A stretch of 39,102 nucleotides of DNA from Brevundimonas sp. UBA5713 (GTDB lineage Bacteria; Pseudomonadota; Alphaproteobacteria; Caulobacterales; Caulobacteraceae), in contig NZ_DIGV01000044.1 in assembly GCF_002419815.1 (NCBI RefSeq), positions 16,591 through 55,692 of the forward strand. Reading direction: 5' to 3'. The notes beneath the pieces are model-generated. The model was not told the origin of the DNA. It ran no database searches and saw nothing but the letters and a program-made list of their open reading frames with translations. Below are positions 31,804-39,102 of the stretch, piece after piece; positions within the stretch are counted from its first letter, which is position 1; each line of letters begins with the position of its first letter. The position numbers and the translations under genes were made by a program.

Positions 31804-33207
31804 CTAGCTTACGGATTGACGCGCACTGTTGCGGCGGCTGTAGGCAAAATAGATGGCGCTGCCGACAAGGTTCCAGATCAGGAACCACAGCAGCGTCTGC
31901 TGGGGCAGGCTGAACATCAGGTACAGGCAGCCTGCGATGGCCACCGGTCCGATGATCCATGCCAGCGGTGTGCGGAAACCACGCGGCAGGTCCGGCTGGC
32001 GCACGCGCAAAATCAACATACAGACGGCAACCGATGTAAAGGCCACCAGCGTACCGGCATTGGCCATGGCCACGATCTCTTCAAGCGGCACAAACAGGGC
32101 GATGATGCCCACGACCGTGACGGTGAAGATGGTGATGCGCACCGGGGCACCGCGCTTGGACACCTTGGCCAGAGCGCGCGGGAGCATGCCGTCGCGCGCC
32201 ATCACGAAGAAGACGCGGCTTTGCCCATACAGGAAGGCCAGAATGACCGTCGGCAGGGTCAGCACCGCCGTAACAGCCAGAAAGTGGGCCGCGAACGGCT
32301 GGTCCAGCTTGCGCAGGATCAGGGCCAGGGGCTCGGGGCTGTTGGCAAAGATGGAGAAGTGGGTCGATCCCAGAGCCGCCAGAGCGATGATTGTATAGAT
32401 GGCCGCGCACGCCAGCATGGAGCCCACGATGCCAATGGCCAGATCGCGCTTGGGGTTCTTGGCTTCCTCGCCTGCGGTGGCAATCGCATCGAATCCATAG
32501 AAGGCAGAAAAGATGATGGCGGCGGCGGCCATAATGCCGCGCTCTATGCCGTCGTCGCCCATGCTGCGGCTAAAGCCATAGGGACTGAACGGCGACAGAT
32601 TGGCCATGTCGAAATGCGGTAGGGCGAACCATACAAACAGGGCTAGCGCCGATAGCTTGACCGCCACCAACAGCATATTGAAGGCCGCGCTTTTGCCTGT
32701 TCCCAGTAGCAGCAGACCCGCGATCAGCAGGATGATGATAAGCGCGGGCACGTTGGCAATGCCGCCCGCGTGGGGTCCGGCCATAAGTACCATTGGCATG
32801 CCGAACAGTTCGTTCAGCAATGGCGCGGCATAGCCCGACCAGCTGACCGAGACGGCGCTGATCACCAGCGAGTATTCGAGGATCAGGCTCCAGCCGACCA
32901 TCCATGCCACCATCCGGCCCAGAACAACCAGTGAATAGGTGTAGGCACTGCCCGATGCGGTGATGGTCGAGGCCATCTCGGCGTAGCACAGCGCGCCGCA
33001 CATGCAGACAAAGCCCGCGATCAGGAAGGACACCAGAACCGCCGGTCCGGCCTTGTCCGCACCAATACCGATGAGCGTCAGAATGCCCGTCCCCACAATG
33101 GCCCCGACGCCCATGGCGATCAGATGGGGCCAGCTCAGCGTGCGAGCCAGAGCGTTGGAAGACGAAGACGCGGGATCGCCGGTTGGCGACGCAGAAGGCA
33201 TGCCCAT
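31804..33207 (-). CDS. APC superfamily amino acid permease (CAT/YfnA-like)
   Basis: A 467-residue inner-membrane transporter with about twelve hydrophobic segments. The first, MGVGAIVGTGILTLIGIG (near 31-48), holds the Gly-Ala-Ile-Val-Gly-Thr-Gly unwound helix that binds the amino-acid backbone. FYGFDAIATAGEEAKNPKRD (about 231-250) is the helix-6 motif of the cationic amino acid transporter branch. The Ser/Ala-rich N-terminus is cytosolic. Substrate specificity cannot be read safely. Position behind the aromatic aldehyde dehydrogenase and near hmgA/hpd fits amino acid use, weakly. Confidence 0.9.
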   Translation of the reverse strand: MGMPSASPTGDPASSSSNALARTLSWPHLIAMGVGAIVGTGILTLIGIGADKAGPAVLVSFLIAGFVCMCGALCYAEMASTITASGSAYTYSLVVLGRMVAWMVGWSLILEYSLVISAVSVSWSGYAAPLLNELFGMPMVLMAGPHAGGIANVPALIIILLIAGLLLLGTGKSAAFNMLLVAVKLSALALFVWFALPHFDMANLSPFSPYGFSRSMGDDGIERGIMAAAAIIFSAFYGFDAIATAGEEAKNPKRDLAIGIVGSMLACAAIYTIIALAALGSTHFSIFANSPEPLALILRKLDQPFAAHFLAVTAVLTLPTVILAFLYGQSRVFFVMARDGMLPRALAKVSKRGAPVRITIFTVTVVGIIALFVPLEEIVAMANAGTLVAFTSVAVCMLILRVRQPDLPRGFRTPLAWIIGPVAIAGCLYLMFSLPQQTLLWFLIWNLVGSAIYFAYSRRNSARQSVS

Positions 33208-33604
33208 TGGGGGAGGGGCTCCGGTATTGGGGGAGAACTCGAAACGAAGTGACTTAGTTGTCCGGTTGGGTAGGAGAAGAGGCCAGCAAGGTCCTAAGTT
33301 CCGGAAGGATGATGGCTGGGATTGGTCATAAGCCGACAGCGTTTCAGGGAAAAGCGCCCTTTATCGAAATTATGTCCGACGCCTTCCAGGGGAGGTGTGC
33401 TCTTTGGAACGCGCGCGAATGTAAGCGTGTGTTTGACAGGATCGTATCGACGCGGGGATGCATGCCCGTCCGGTAATGCGTGAAAGCTCTGCCGGATGTG
33501 ACGGTTCTTGCTGGCAAAACAGTAAAATCGATTAAATCCGGAACCGTGACCGTTGTCGTATACGTTAGGGAGACGACAACGGTTTTTGGGTTCTGCGGGG
33601 CGGT
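33208..33604. other. 397-base intergenic region with no convincing gene
   Basis: This gap separates the divergent permease and adaptor genes. It holds no frame with coding character, no tRNA-like cloverleaf and no repeat shared with the rest of the window. The left part (33208-33330) is G-rich and purine-rich on the plus strand. The only strong structure is the inverted repeat at 33549-33587, described separately. Promoters for both flanking transcripts must lie here, but none is clear. Confidence 0.6.
33549..33587 (+). promoter_or_regulatory. Terminator-like hairpin in the leader of the export operon
   Basis: An 11-bp perfect inverted repeat, ACCGTTGTCGT (33549-33559) with ACGACAACGGT (33573-33583), has a 13-base loop and is followed by a T-run (33583-33587). 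It ends 17 bases before the adaptor start. It could be an attenuator, a terminator for an unseen upstream transcript, or a repressor operator. Confidence 0.6.
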
Positions 33605-34681
33605 ATGAAAATCAAGCGCAAACAGGTGGTACTGGCTGTCGGGGCTGTGGTGGCACTGGCGCTGGTGGCCATGGTGGTGATCACCATGCGCCGCCCGCCG
33701 GAGGTGGCCGTGCTGGAGGTAAAGCCCCAAACGGTCGAACTGGCCCTGTCGGTGGTGGGCCGCGCGCGTCCGGATGATCTTGTGCAGGTGTCGTCGCCGA
33801 ATCCGGGGCAGGTGGTCCGCCTGTTGGCCGATGACGGGGACCAGGTGACGGCGGGAATGCCGCTGGCCACCATTCGCGCCAATGTCGAACAGGCCCAAAC
33901 CGAAGCTGAAGTTGCCCGCGAGCGCGCCGCCCGCGCCGATGTGACCGAGGCGCGCCTGAACTACAACCGCACCAAGACCCTGCATGATCGTGGCTTTGCC
34001 GCCGATGCCGCGCTGGACAGCGCGCGGGTGGCCCTTCAGGCCGCCGAAGCCAATCTGGCCGCTGCCTCGGCACAGGTGCGCGCCTCTGCCGAGCGCGCCC
34101 GCGAATACACCATCCGCGCGCCCATGACGGGCACCATCCTGTTCCGCCCTTTGGACGAGGGGCAGGTGGTACAAGCGGGCGAGACCATTTTTGAGATGGC
34201 GGGTGCCGCTGGCGTCGAGATTCAGGCCGAGGTCGAGGAAGCCTATGCCGACGCCCTGAGCACCGGTCTGTCGGGCCGTGCGGCGCAGTCGGGGTCATCG
34301 GAGGTGTTTGCTGTGCGCGTGTCGGAGGTATCACCGCGTGTGAATGCCGCGACCGGCGGGCGGTTGATCAAGGTCGTGCCCGCCGATGGCCAATCCCTGT
34401 CGCCGGGCCGTTCGGTCGATCTGACGATTGTGGTCGAGCGCCGCGACAACAGCCTGACCATTCCACGTCAAGCGGTGCTGGATGCCACCGCTGCGCCCAA
34501 GGTGTTGGTGGTCGGGGCCGATGACCGCGTGACCGCGCGCGAGGTGACCATTCTGCGCTGGCCGTCGACCAATGCCATCATCACCGGTGGGCTGAAGGCG
34601 GGTGACCGCATCGTGCGCGATCCGGCCAAGGTGGCACAGGGCGGCCGCATTCGTCCGGTCGTCGCCGAGCAGGGCCGCTGA
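33605..34681 (+). CDS. Periplasmic adaptor subunit of an efflux system (HlyD/MFP family)
   Basis: A 358-residue membrane-fusion protein. A basic N-terminus and one transmembrane anchor (residues 8-28) lead to a lipoyl/barrel-sandwich half (VSSPNPGQVVRLLADDGDQV, about 63-82). A helical hairpin of about 90-165 has heptad-like Ala/Glu/Arg sequence, then the second lipoyl half with YTIRAPMTGTILFRPLDEGQ and a beta-barrel plus membrane-proximal domain follow. Adaptors of this kind bridge an inner-membrane pump to an outer-membrane channel. It leads a three-gene operon with permease and ATPase; no outer-membrane component is in the window. Confidence 0.9.
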   Translation: MKIKRKQVVLAVGAVVALALVAMVVITMRRPPEVAVLEVKPQTVELALSVVGRARPDDLVQVSSPNPGQVVRLLADDGDQVTAGMPLATIRANVEQAQTEAEVARERAARADVTEARLNYNRTKTLHDRGFAADAALDSARVALQAAEANLAAASAQVRASAERAREYTIRAPMTGTILFRPLDEGQVVQAGETIFEMAGAAGVEIQAEVEEAYADALSTGLSGRAAQSGSSEVFAVRVSEVSPRVNAATGGRLIKVVPADGQSLSPGRSVDLTIVVERRDNSLTIPRQAVLDATAAPKVLVVGADDRVTAREVTILRWPSTNAIITGGLKAGDRIVRDPAKVAQGGRIRPVVAEQGR

Positions 34682-34684
34682 GTC

Positions 34685-35887
34685 GTGTTCGCCTTCAAGG
34701 TTGCTCGTCGCTATCTGCTGTCCAATCCCAGCCAGACCCTGTTGCTGATTGCGGGGGTGGCGCTGGGGGTGACGGTGTTCATCTTCATCACCGCCCTGAT
34801 CAACGGGCTGGCCGTGCGGCTGACCGAACAGGTAACGGGCGACAATGCCCACATCAGCATTCAGGCCCCGACCCGCGTCGCGCGCGTGCTGGAAGGCGAT
34901 GTGCCGGTCGAGAGCGTGGCTCTGGTCTCGACCTTCCAGCGCAAGCAGATCCGCGACTGGCCGATGATCACCGAACTGTTGCGGGATCGCGACGAGGTGT
35001 CGGCCATCAGCCCGCAGATTTCCGGCAGCGCCTTTCTGGTGAAGGGCGAGGCAGTGTCGCCCCTGTCGGTGCTAGGGGTGGATCCGCAGGGGGTGGATGC
35101 CATTTCCTCTATCACGCCCAAGATCATTGCGGGTTCCGGCCAAATGACAGCCGATGGTCTGTTGATCGGCGAGAAGATGGCCGACGAGTTTGGCCTGATC
35201 GCCGGTCAATCCGTCCTGTTGCGCACCGAGCGCGGGGTGGAGCGCCAGCTGACCATCAACGGTGTCTTCCGCACCGGCCTGCAAAGTCTGGACGAGCGGG
35301 TGGCCTTCCTGCCCATCCAGACGGCGCGGCCTTTGTTCGAACTGCCCGAAGGCGTGACCAATATCGAGGTGAAGCTGAAAGACCCCGAAGAGGCGCGCGA
35401 CATGGCCCGCTTTCTGAAGGAGGCGACCGGTCTGCGTGTCACGCCGTGGCAGGAAAAGAATGAAAGCCTTGAGGATGCGCTAAACGCCCAAGGGCAGACG
35501 GGCACCATGATTCAGGTGTTTTCGCTGATCTCTATCGTCATCGGTATCGCTAGTGCGCTGGTGCTGTCGGCATATCGCCGCCGCAGCGAGGTAGGGATCA
35601 TGCGGGCGTTTGGCATTTCGGGCCGCTTCATCATCTGGGTGTTTCTGTTGCAGGGGCTACTGATCGGTCTGTTGGGGGCGCTCATCGGCTGTGGCGCGGG
35701 CTATGGGCTGTGTGTCTTTCTGGAGGGTATCACCAAGGCCGATGGCACCTCGGCGCTGCCGATTGCACCGGAGCAGGGCGGCTATGGCGCGGCTCTGATC
35801 CTGACCACCATCGGGGCGGTGGTCGCCTCCATCATTCCGGCGCGCAATGCCGCCAAGGTCGATCCTCTGGAGGCTATCCAGCAATGA
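34685..35887 (+). CDS. ABC transporter permease, FtsX/LolE/DevC type
   Basis: A 400-residue permease starting at GTG 34685, three bases after the adaptor stop. The layout is one N-terminal membrane helix (about 18-42), a large periplasmic domain (about 45-270), then three helices (about 280-300, 318-345, 365-385). The region RRRSEVGIMRAFGISGRFI (about 299-317) is the cytoplasmic coupling helix of MacB/LolC/FtsX permeases. With adaptor first and ATPase last the order equals DevB-DevC-DevA. Cargo could be a lipid, lipoprotein, peptide or drug. Confidence 0.88.
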   Translation: MFAFKVARRYLLSNPSQTLLLIAGVALGVTVFIFITALINGLAVRLTEQVTGDNAHISIQAPTRVARVLEGDVPVESVALVSTFQRKQIRDWPMITELLRDRDEVSAISPQISGSAFLVKGEAVSPLSVLGVDPQGVDAISSITPKIIAGSGQMTADGLLIGEKMADEFGLIAGQSVLLRTERGVERQLTINGVFRTGLQSLDERVAFLPIQTARPLFELPEGVTNIEVKLKDPEEARDMARFLKEATGLRVTPWQEKNESLEDALNAQGQTGTMIQVFSLISIVIGIASALVLSAYRRRSEVGIMRAFGISGRFIIWVFLLQGLLIGLLGALIGCGAGYGLCVFLEGITKADGTSALPIAPEQGGYGAALILTTIGAVVASIIPARNAAKVDPLEAIQQ

Positions 35888-36588
35888 GTTTGTTGAACGC
35901 CCAGGGGATCGAGAAAACCTTCCGCAACGGGGACGAAGAGACCCGCGTGCTGAAGGACATTGATATGACGCTGGAGGCGGGGGAACTGGTGGCCCTGCTG
36001 GGTCAGTCGGGGTCTGGCAAGTCAACTCTGCTGTCCATCGTTGGGCTATTGTTGCGCCCCACCAATGGCCAGTTGGAGATTAATGGCGAGCGGGTCGATA
36101 ACCTGTCAGAACGCCGCCGTGCCCATTTCCGCAATGAGAAGCTGGGCTTCGTCTTCCAGTTTCACCACCTGCTGCCGGACTTTACGGCACTTGAGAATGT
36201 GGCCTTTCCGGCGGCGGCTCCGGCAGGGGGCATCAGCGGCAAGATGCGCGACCGCGCCGCCGAACTGCTGACACGCGTCGGTTTGGAGGAGCGGATCGAC
36301 TTTCCGGCCACACGCCTGTCGGGCGGGCAGAAACAGCGGGTGGCGATTGCCCGCGCGCTGATGAATGCGCCGGACCTGATCATTGCCGATGAGCCGACCG
36401 GAAATCTGGACCGCGAGACCGCCGATAAGGTGCTGGAACTGATGCGCGAGGTAAACCGCGAGACAGGGGCCACCTTCCTGATCTGCACCCACGATCCGGG
36501 CGTGGCCGAGCGCTGTACGCGCCGTCTGACACTGGCCGATGGTGTGCTGGAAAGTGATGATCGCGGCGGGGCGCAGCGCGGTGAGTAG
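35884..36588 (+). CDS. ABC transporter ATP-binding protein, LolD/MacB/DevA type
   Basis: A 234-residue ATPase that would power the preceding permease. It has Walker A GQSGSGKST (40-48), Q-loop VFQFHHLLPDF (90-100), signature LSGGQKQR (145-152), Walker B LIIADE (165-170), D-loop GNLD and switch His in CTHDP. The HHLLPDFTALENV pattern is typical of the LolD/MacB branch. ATG 35884 overlaps the permease stop by 4 bases (ATGA). It is the last gene of the operon; the following 220 bases hold several AT-rich inverted repeats but no classic terminator on the plus strand. Confidence 0.93.
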   Translation: MSLLNAQGIEKTFRNGDEETRVLKDIDMTLEAGELVALLGQSGSGKSTLLSIVGLLLRPTNGQLEINGERVDNLSERRRAHFRNEKLGFVFQFHHLLPDFTALENVAFPAAAPAGGISGKMRDRAAELLTRVGLEERIDFPATRLSGGQKQRVAIARALMNAPDLIIADEPTGNLDRETADKVLELMREVNRETGATFLICTHDPGVAERCTRRLTLADGVLESDDRGGAQRGE

Positions 36589-36603
36589 CGCTTTAAGTCC
36601 CTG

Positions 36604-36657
36604 TTCAAAATAAGGGTTTTGAAAAAGCCAATCTCTGCGTCAGTTTAGAAAAACTGA
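36604..36657. repeat. Two AT-rich inverted repeats after the export operon
   Basis: TTCAAAA-TAAGGG-TTTTGAA (36604-36623) and TCAGTTT-AGAA-AAACTGA (36640-36657) are both perfect. They lie 16 and 52 bases after the ATPase stop and may weaken or end transcription, though no T-run follows the second. Confidence 0.5.
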
Positions 36658-36757
36658 ATGGCCTTACTTGACGTATGAAGGCACAGAGGTGGGGCTGTTT
36701 CTGACGGCGTTTCCTTCCCCTTATGAGGCAAACTGCGGACTGGCCCCAAGGCCGTCC

Positions 36758-36783
36758 GCTTTTCTTTTGGCCAAAAGAAAAGC
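36758..36783. repeat. 26-base perfect palindrome
   Basis: The sequence from 36758 to 36783 reads the same on both strands, centred on TTGG/CCAA between 36770 and 36771. It has no loop, so a protein-binding site is as likely as an RNA hairpin. Its right end overlaps the start of the terminator stem at 36782. Confidence 0.65.
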
Positions 36784-36799
36784 CCCGCCGAAGCGGGGC
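36778..36799 (-). terminator. Rho-independent terminator of the hmgA transcript
   Basis: Read on the minus strand, GCCCCGC pairs with GCGGGGC around a TTCG loop and is followed by TTTTC. It lies 14 bases after the Cys-rich lipoprotein stop. Confidence 0.9.
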
Positions 36800-36812
36800 C
36801 AGTGGGAGGTCT

Positions 36813-37157
36813 TCAATCCACGCAGCGCATGGGCTCGGCCACGCCATCGATGATGCGCGCTCGGCAGCCGAAAGTGTTACTATCGGCAGCGCATTGACCC
36901 GCGGCAGGCGCTTTTGTTTCGCCATCGGTAGCCAGACAGTCGCCCTGACACTGGCTGGCGTCGGAGCAAGGCTTTTCGGCATCGGCATAGCTGAGGATGC
37001 AGCGCCACGTCTGGGCGCGGCCAACCTGCTGCAACTGGCCCCCCTGTTGGGTGCAGGCGCTGAGGGCCGGATTGGCCTCGACCGGCGCAGACGGTGCCGT
37101 CGGGGCGCAGGCCGCCATCATTAGTCCGATGACAGCGGCGACAGCCTTCAGCTTCAA
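36813..37157 (-). CDS. Cys-rich lipoprotein of unknown function
   Basis: A 114-residue protein with a lipoprotein signal (lipobox MAAC, lipidated Cys17). The mature part has eight more cysteines, enough for four disulfides, in the order WRC, KPCSD, SQCQGDC, GQC, FGC and a final RCVD. The spacing suggests a small disulfide-locked periplasmic domain. The start is TTG 37157, overlapping the hmgA stop as TTGA; a G-rich ribosome site lies upstream and no ATG precedes the signal. It is thus translationally coupled to hmgA. I cannot name the family; similar short Cys-rich proteins occur in other Proteobacteria. Confidence 0.75.
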   Translation of the reverse strand: MKLKAVAAVIGLMMAACAPTAPSAPVEANPALSACTQQGGQLQQVGRAQTWRCILSYADAEKPCSDASQCQGDCLATDGETKAPAAGQCAADSNTFGCRARIIDGVAEPMRCVD

Positions 37158-38446
37158 CTCACCCGTCCCTTGTCAAAGCCCGACCAGCAGTCGTCATAGT
37201 CCAGCTGCATCAGCGGGGTCTGCTCGGCCCATGCGGTGGTGCGGATGGGCATGCGGGTCTCGAACATGAAGGCGAGGGTGTTCTCGATCTTGTGCGGCTT
37301 GAGGTCGGCATTGGTCGCGCCTTCCCACGAAGCCTGATCGGGGCCGTGGCCGCTCATGCGGTTGTGCAGCGACGCGCCACCTGGCGCAAAGCCACCGGCC
37401 TTGGCGTCATAGGCACCGGTGATCAGGCCCATGAACTCGCTCATGACGTTGCGGTGGAACCACGGCGGACGGAAGGTGTCCTCGGCCACCATCCAGCGCG
37501 GCGGGAAGATGACAAAGTCGCAGTTGGCCGTTCCCGCCGTGTCAGACGGCGAGGTCAGGACGGTGAAGATCGACGGATCGGGGTGGTCGAACGACACGGT
37601 ACCAATGGTGTTGAAACGGGCCGTGTCGTAGCGATAGGGCGCATAGTTGCCGTGCCAGCCCACCACATCCAGTGGCGAGTGGTCAAAGGTCGTGGCCCAC
37701 AGCTGGCCGCCATATTTCTGGACGCACTCGACGGAGCGATCCACGTCTTCGAACCATGCGACGGGCGCTTCGAAGTCGCGCGGATTGGCCAACCCGTTGG
37801 CACCGATGGGGCCAAGGTCCGGCAGGCGGAACGGCGCGCCATAGTTTTCGCAGATATAGCCACGGATCGGGGCTTCCACCTCGAGGCGGAAACGCACGCC
37901 GCGCGGGATGACGACGATATGGCCGGGGTTGGCTTCGATCACGCCCATTTCGGTGACGAAGCGATGCGCGCCTTCCTGCGGCACAAACAGCATTTCGCCG
38001 TCGGCATTGTAGAAAACGCGGTCCACCATGGAGCGGTTGGCGACATACAGGTGGATGCCCACACCCGCGCCGCTTTCTGAACAGCCGTTACCGCCATAGG
38101 TCACCAGACCTTCGACCCAGTCGGTCGGCTGATTGGGCAGGGGCAGCGGGTCCCAGCGCATGCGATTGGGGTTGGGCAGTGTCTCGTTAAACGGGGTCGA
38201 GCGCCACTGGCCCTGCGCGAACGGCTTATAGGCACCGTGCTGCGCCGAGGGGCGCAGGCGGTATAGCCATGAACGGTGGTTGTGGTCACGCGGTGCGGTA
38301 AAGGCCGAACCCGACAGTTGTTCGGCATAAAGGCCCATGGCGGGACGCTGGGGCGAGTTGCGACCCACAGGCAGGGCACCGGCCACCGCCTCGGTCGCGA
38401 AATGGTTGGCAAAGCCCGTCTGATACGAAACGGTATTGGACGACAT
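37154..38446 (-). CDS. hmgA: Homogentisate 1,2-dioxygenase HmgA
   Basis: HmgA opens the ring of homogentisate to maleylacetoacetate in tyrosine and phenylalanine breakdown. The 430-residue length is normal. The iron ligands are His331 and Glu337 (WFHRNVMSEFMGL) and His367 (HNRMSGHGPD), with the same 6- and 30-residue spacing as the human enzyme. PRDHNHRSWLYRLRP (52-66) and YTGGNG-like segments of the N-terminal beta-sandwich are present. It follows hpd on the same strand, with a possible weak terminator between. GAGGGGAA lies upstream of ATG 38446. Confidence 0.97.
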   Translation of the reverse strand: MSSNTVSYQTGFANHFATEAVAGALPVGRNSPQRPAMGLYAEQLSGSAFTAPRDHNHRSWLYRLRPSAQHGAYKPFAQGQWRSTPFNETLPNPNRMRWDPLPLPNQPTDWVEGLVTYGGNGCSESGAGVGIHLYVANRSMVDRVFYNADGEMLFVPQEGAHRFVTEMGVIEANPGHIVVIPRGVRFRLEVEAPIRGYICENYGAPFRLPDLGPIGANGLANPRDFEAPVAWFEDVDRSVECVQKYGGQLWATTFDHSPLDVVGWHGNYAPYRYDTARFNTIGTVSFDHPDPSIFTVLTSPSDTAGTANCDFVIFPPRWMVAEDTFRPPWFHRNVMSEFMGLITGAYDAKAGGFAPGGASLHNRMSGHGPDQASWEGATNADLKPHKIENTLAFMFETRMPIRTTAWAEQTPLMQLDYDDCWSGFDKGRVS

Positions 38447-38472
38447 TGGCCGGTTTCCCCTCGGATAAATAG

Positions 38473-38503
38473 AAACGGGCGGAGCCTTGATTGGCCCCGC
38501 CCG
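38473..38503 (-). terminator. Possible terminator between hpd and hmgA
   Basis: Read on the minus strand, CGGGCGGGGCC pairs with GGCTCCGCCCG (one G-U pair in RNA) around a 6-base loop and is followed by TTTCT. The T-run is short, so partial read-through into hmgA is expected. Confidence 0.55.
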
Positions 38504-38512
38504 ATAGTCGTT

Positions 38513-39102
38513 TTAGGCGTCGACCTTGATCACGCCGCGGCGGATCTGGTCCAGTTCGATGGACTCGAACAGGGCTTGGAAGTTGCCATTGCCGAAGCCT
38601 TCGTTACCCTTGCGCTGGATGATCTCGAAGAAGATCGGGCCGAACAGGTTTTCGGTGAAGATCTGCAGCAGCAGGCCCTCTTCGCCAACGTTGCCGTCGA
38701 TCAGGATGCGGTTCTTCTTCAGGCGCTCGAGGTCCTCGCCGTGGCCGGGGACGCGCTTGTCCACCAGCTCATAGTAGGTCTCGATCGTGTCCTGCAGCTT
38801 CACGCCACGGGCGCGCAGCTTCTCGACGGTCTCGTAGATGTTGTCGGTGGTCATGGCGAGGTGCTGGATGCCTTCGCCGTTGTACTGACGGATGAACTCT
38901 TCGATCTGCGAGTTCTCGTCCTGCGACTCGTTCAGCGGGATGCGGATCGCCTTGTCCGGCGCGATCATCGCCTGCGAGAACAGGCCGGTCGCCTTGCCCT
39001 TGATGTCGAAATACTTCTGCTCTTCAAAGCCGAAGATCTGGTTGTAGAAGGTCGACCAGGTACGCATCTGGCCGCGCTTCACGTTGTGGGTCAGGTGGTC
39101 GA
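38513..39102 (-). CDS. hpd: 4-hydroxyphenylpyruvate dioxygenase, C-terminal part
   Basis: The frame enters from the right edge and gives about 196 residues. HPPD converts 4-hydroxyphenylpyruvate to homogentisate, the substrate of the downstream hmgA product. The visible part begins DHLTHNVKRGQMRTWSTFY, where the first His is an iron ligand. IQHLAMTTDNI carries the second His, FGPIFFEIIQRKG the Glu ligand, and GFGNGNFQALFESIE is the C-terminal gating helix. About half of the usual length (roughly 350-370 residues) lies outside the window, so the start and upstream control are not visible. Confidence 0.95.
   Translation of the reverse strand, partial: DHLTHNVKRGQMRTWSTFYNQIFGFEEQKYFDIKGKATGLFSQAMIAPDKAIRIPLNESQDENSQIEEFIRQYNGEGIQHLAMTTDNIYETVEKLRARGVKLQDTIETYYELVDKRVPGHGEDLERLKKNRILIDGNVGEEGLLLQIFTENLFGPIFFEIIQRKGNEGFGNGNFQALFESIELDQIRRGVIKVDA

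Noticed and set aside
31642..32622. Plus-strand open frame of 326 codons opposite the permease
   Set aside because: The minus strand encodes a twelve-helix APC transporter; the plus reading is Gln/Gly/His-rich noise.
36640..36657. Hairpin after the export operon as its terminator
   Set aside because: The stem is perfect but only 7 bp, AT-rich and not followed by T residues, so I list it only as an inverted repeat.
1..39102. tRNA, rRNA, CRISPR arrays, transposases, integrases and attachment sites
   Set aside because: Scanned by eye on both strands; no cloverleaf, regularly spaced repeats or mobile-element proteins were found. A covariance-model search would be needed to exclude small RNAs.

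Overview
The window reads as high-GC alphaproteobacterial chromosome, most likely Caulobacterales (Brevundimonas/Caulobacter/Asticcacaulis type). Grounds are protein style, two TorF-type porins, an alphaproteobacteria-restricted DUF3126 gene beside cysE, dense 4-base start/stop overlaps and the homogentisate pathway; this placement is inference, not measured. The content is mostly core metabolism and maintenance. I see no tRNA, rRNA, CRISPR array, insertion sequence or prophage gene.

Layout. 1-1.5 kb: end of an isochorismatase-family hydrolase and a YbdG-type mechanosensitive channel; codon style changes sharply inside the channel gene near 900-960, so the left edge may be a join between two genomes. 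1.5-4.0 kb (minus): a frameshifted and an intact TorF-like porin, then nitronate monooxygenase. 4.3-6.3 kb: queF, rsgA and an acidic orphan. 6.3-9.1 kb: two DUF membrane proteins (DUF4126, DUF817), a YdjA-like nitroreductase and a frameshifted NUDIX gene. 9.2-15 kb: cysE-DUF3126, a histone-H1-like Ala/Lys protein, prmA, aminopeptidase P and an LrgA/LrgB pair. 15.1-18.9 kb (minus): DUF2147 protein, and ligA followed by an exonuclease-BRCT fusion. 19-22.9 kb: M28 peptidase lipoprotein, orphan lipoprotein, ppiB, rlmE, DUF2332.

22.9-30.1 kb: ohr with its MarR-type regulator ohrR and a candidate operator, a tandem DUF2061 protein with a His-rich linker, then a guanine-nucleotide operon guaB-MAPEG-RNA m5C methyltransferase-MTA/SAH-type nucleosidase-guaA. 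30.2-33.2 kb (minus): aldehyde dehydrogenase and an APC-family amino acid permease. 33.6-36.6 kb: an adaptor-permease-ATPase export operon in DevBCA order behind a terminator-like hairpin. 36.8-39.1 kb (minus): tyrosine catabolism, hpd (cut by the window edge), hmgA and a Cys-rich lipoprotein overlapping the hmgA stop.

Most convergent gene pairs share a strong hairpin terminator, and transcription units are compact. Three single-base indels (two in the first porin, one in the NUDIX gene) break otherwise intact genes, and each is mended by removing one base from a short homopolymer. Sequence error is therefore as likely as true decay. No clearly new defence or mobile system is visible; the best leads are the codon-style break at the left edge, the exonuclease-BRCT/ligase pair, the DevBCA-like operon with its leader hairpin, the His-rich tandem DUF2061 protein and the H1-like protein with a conserved-looking tail.
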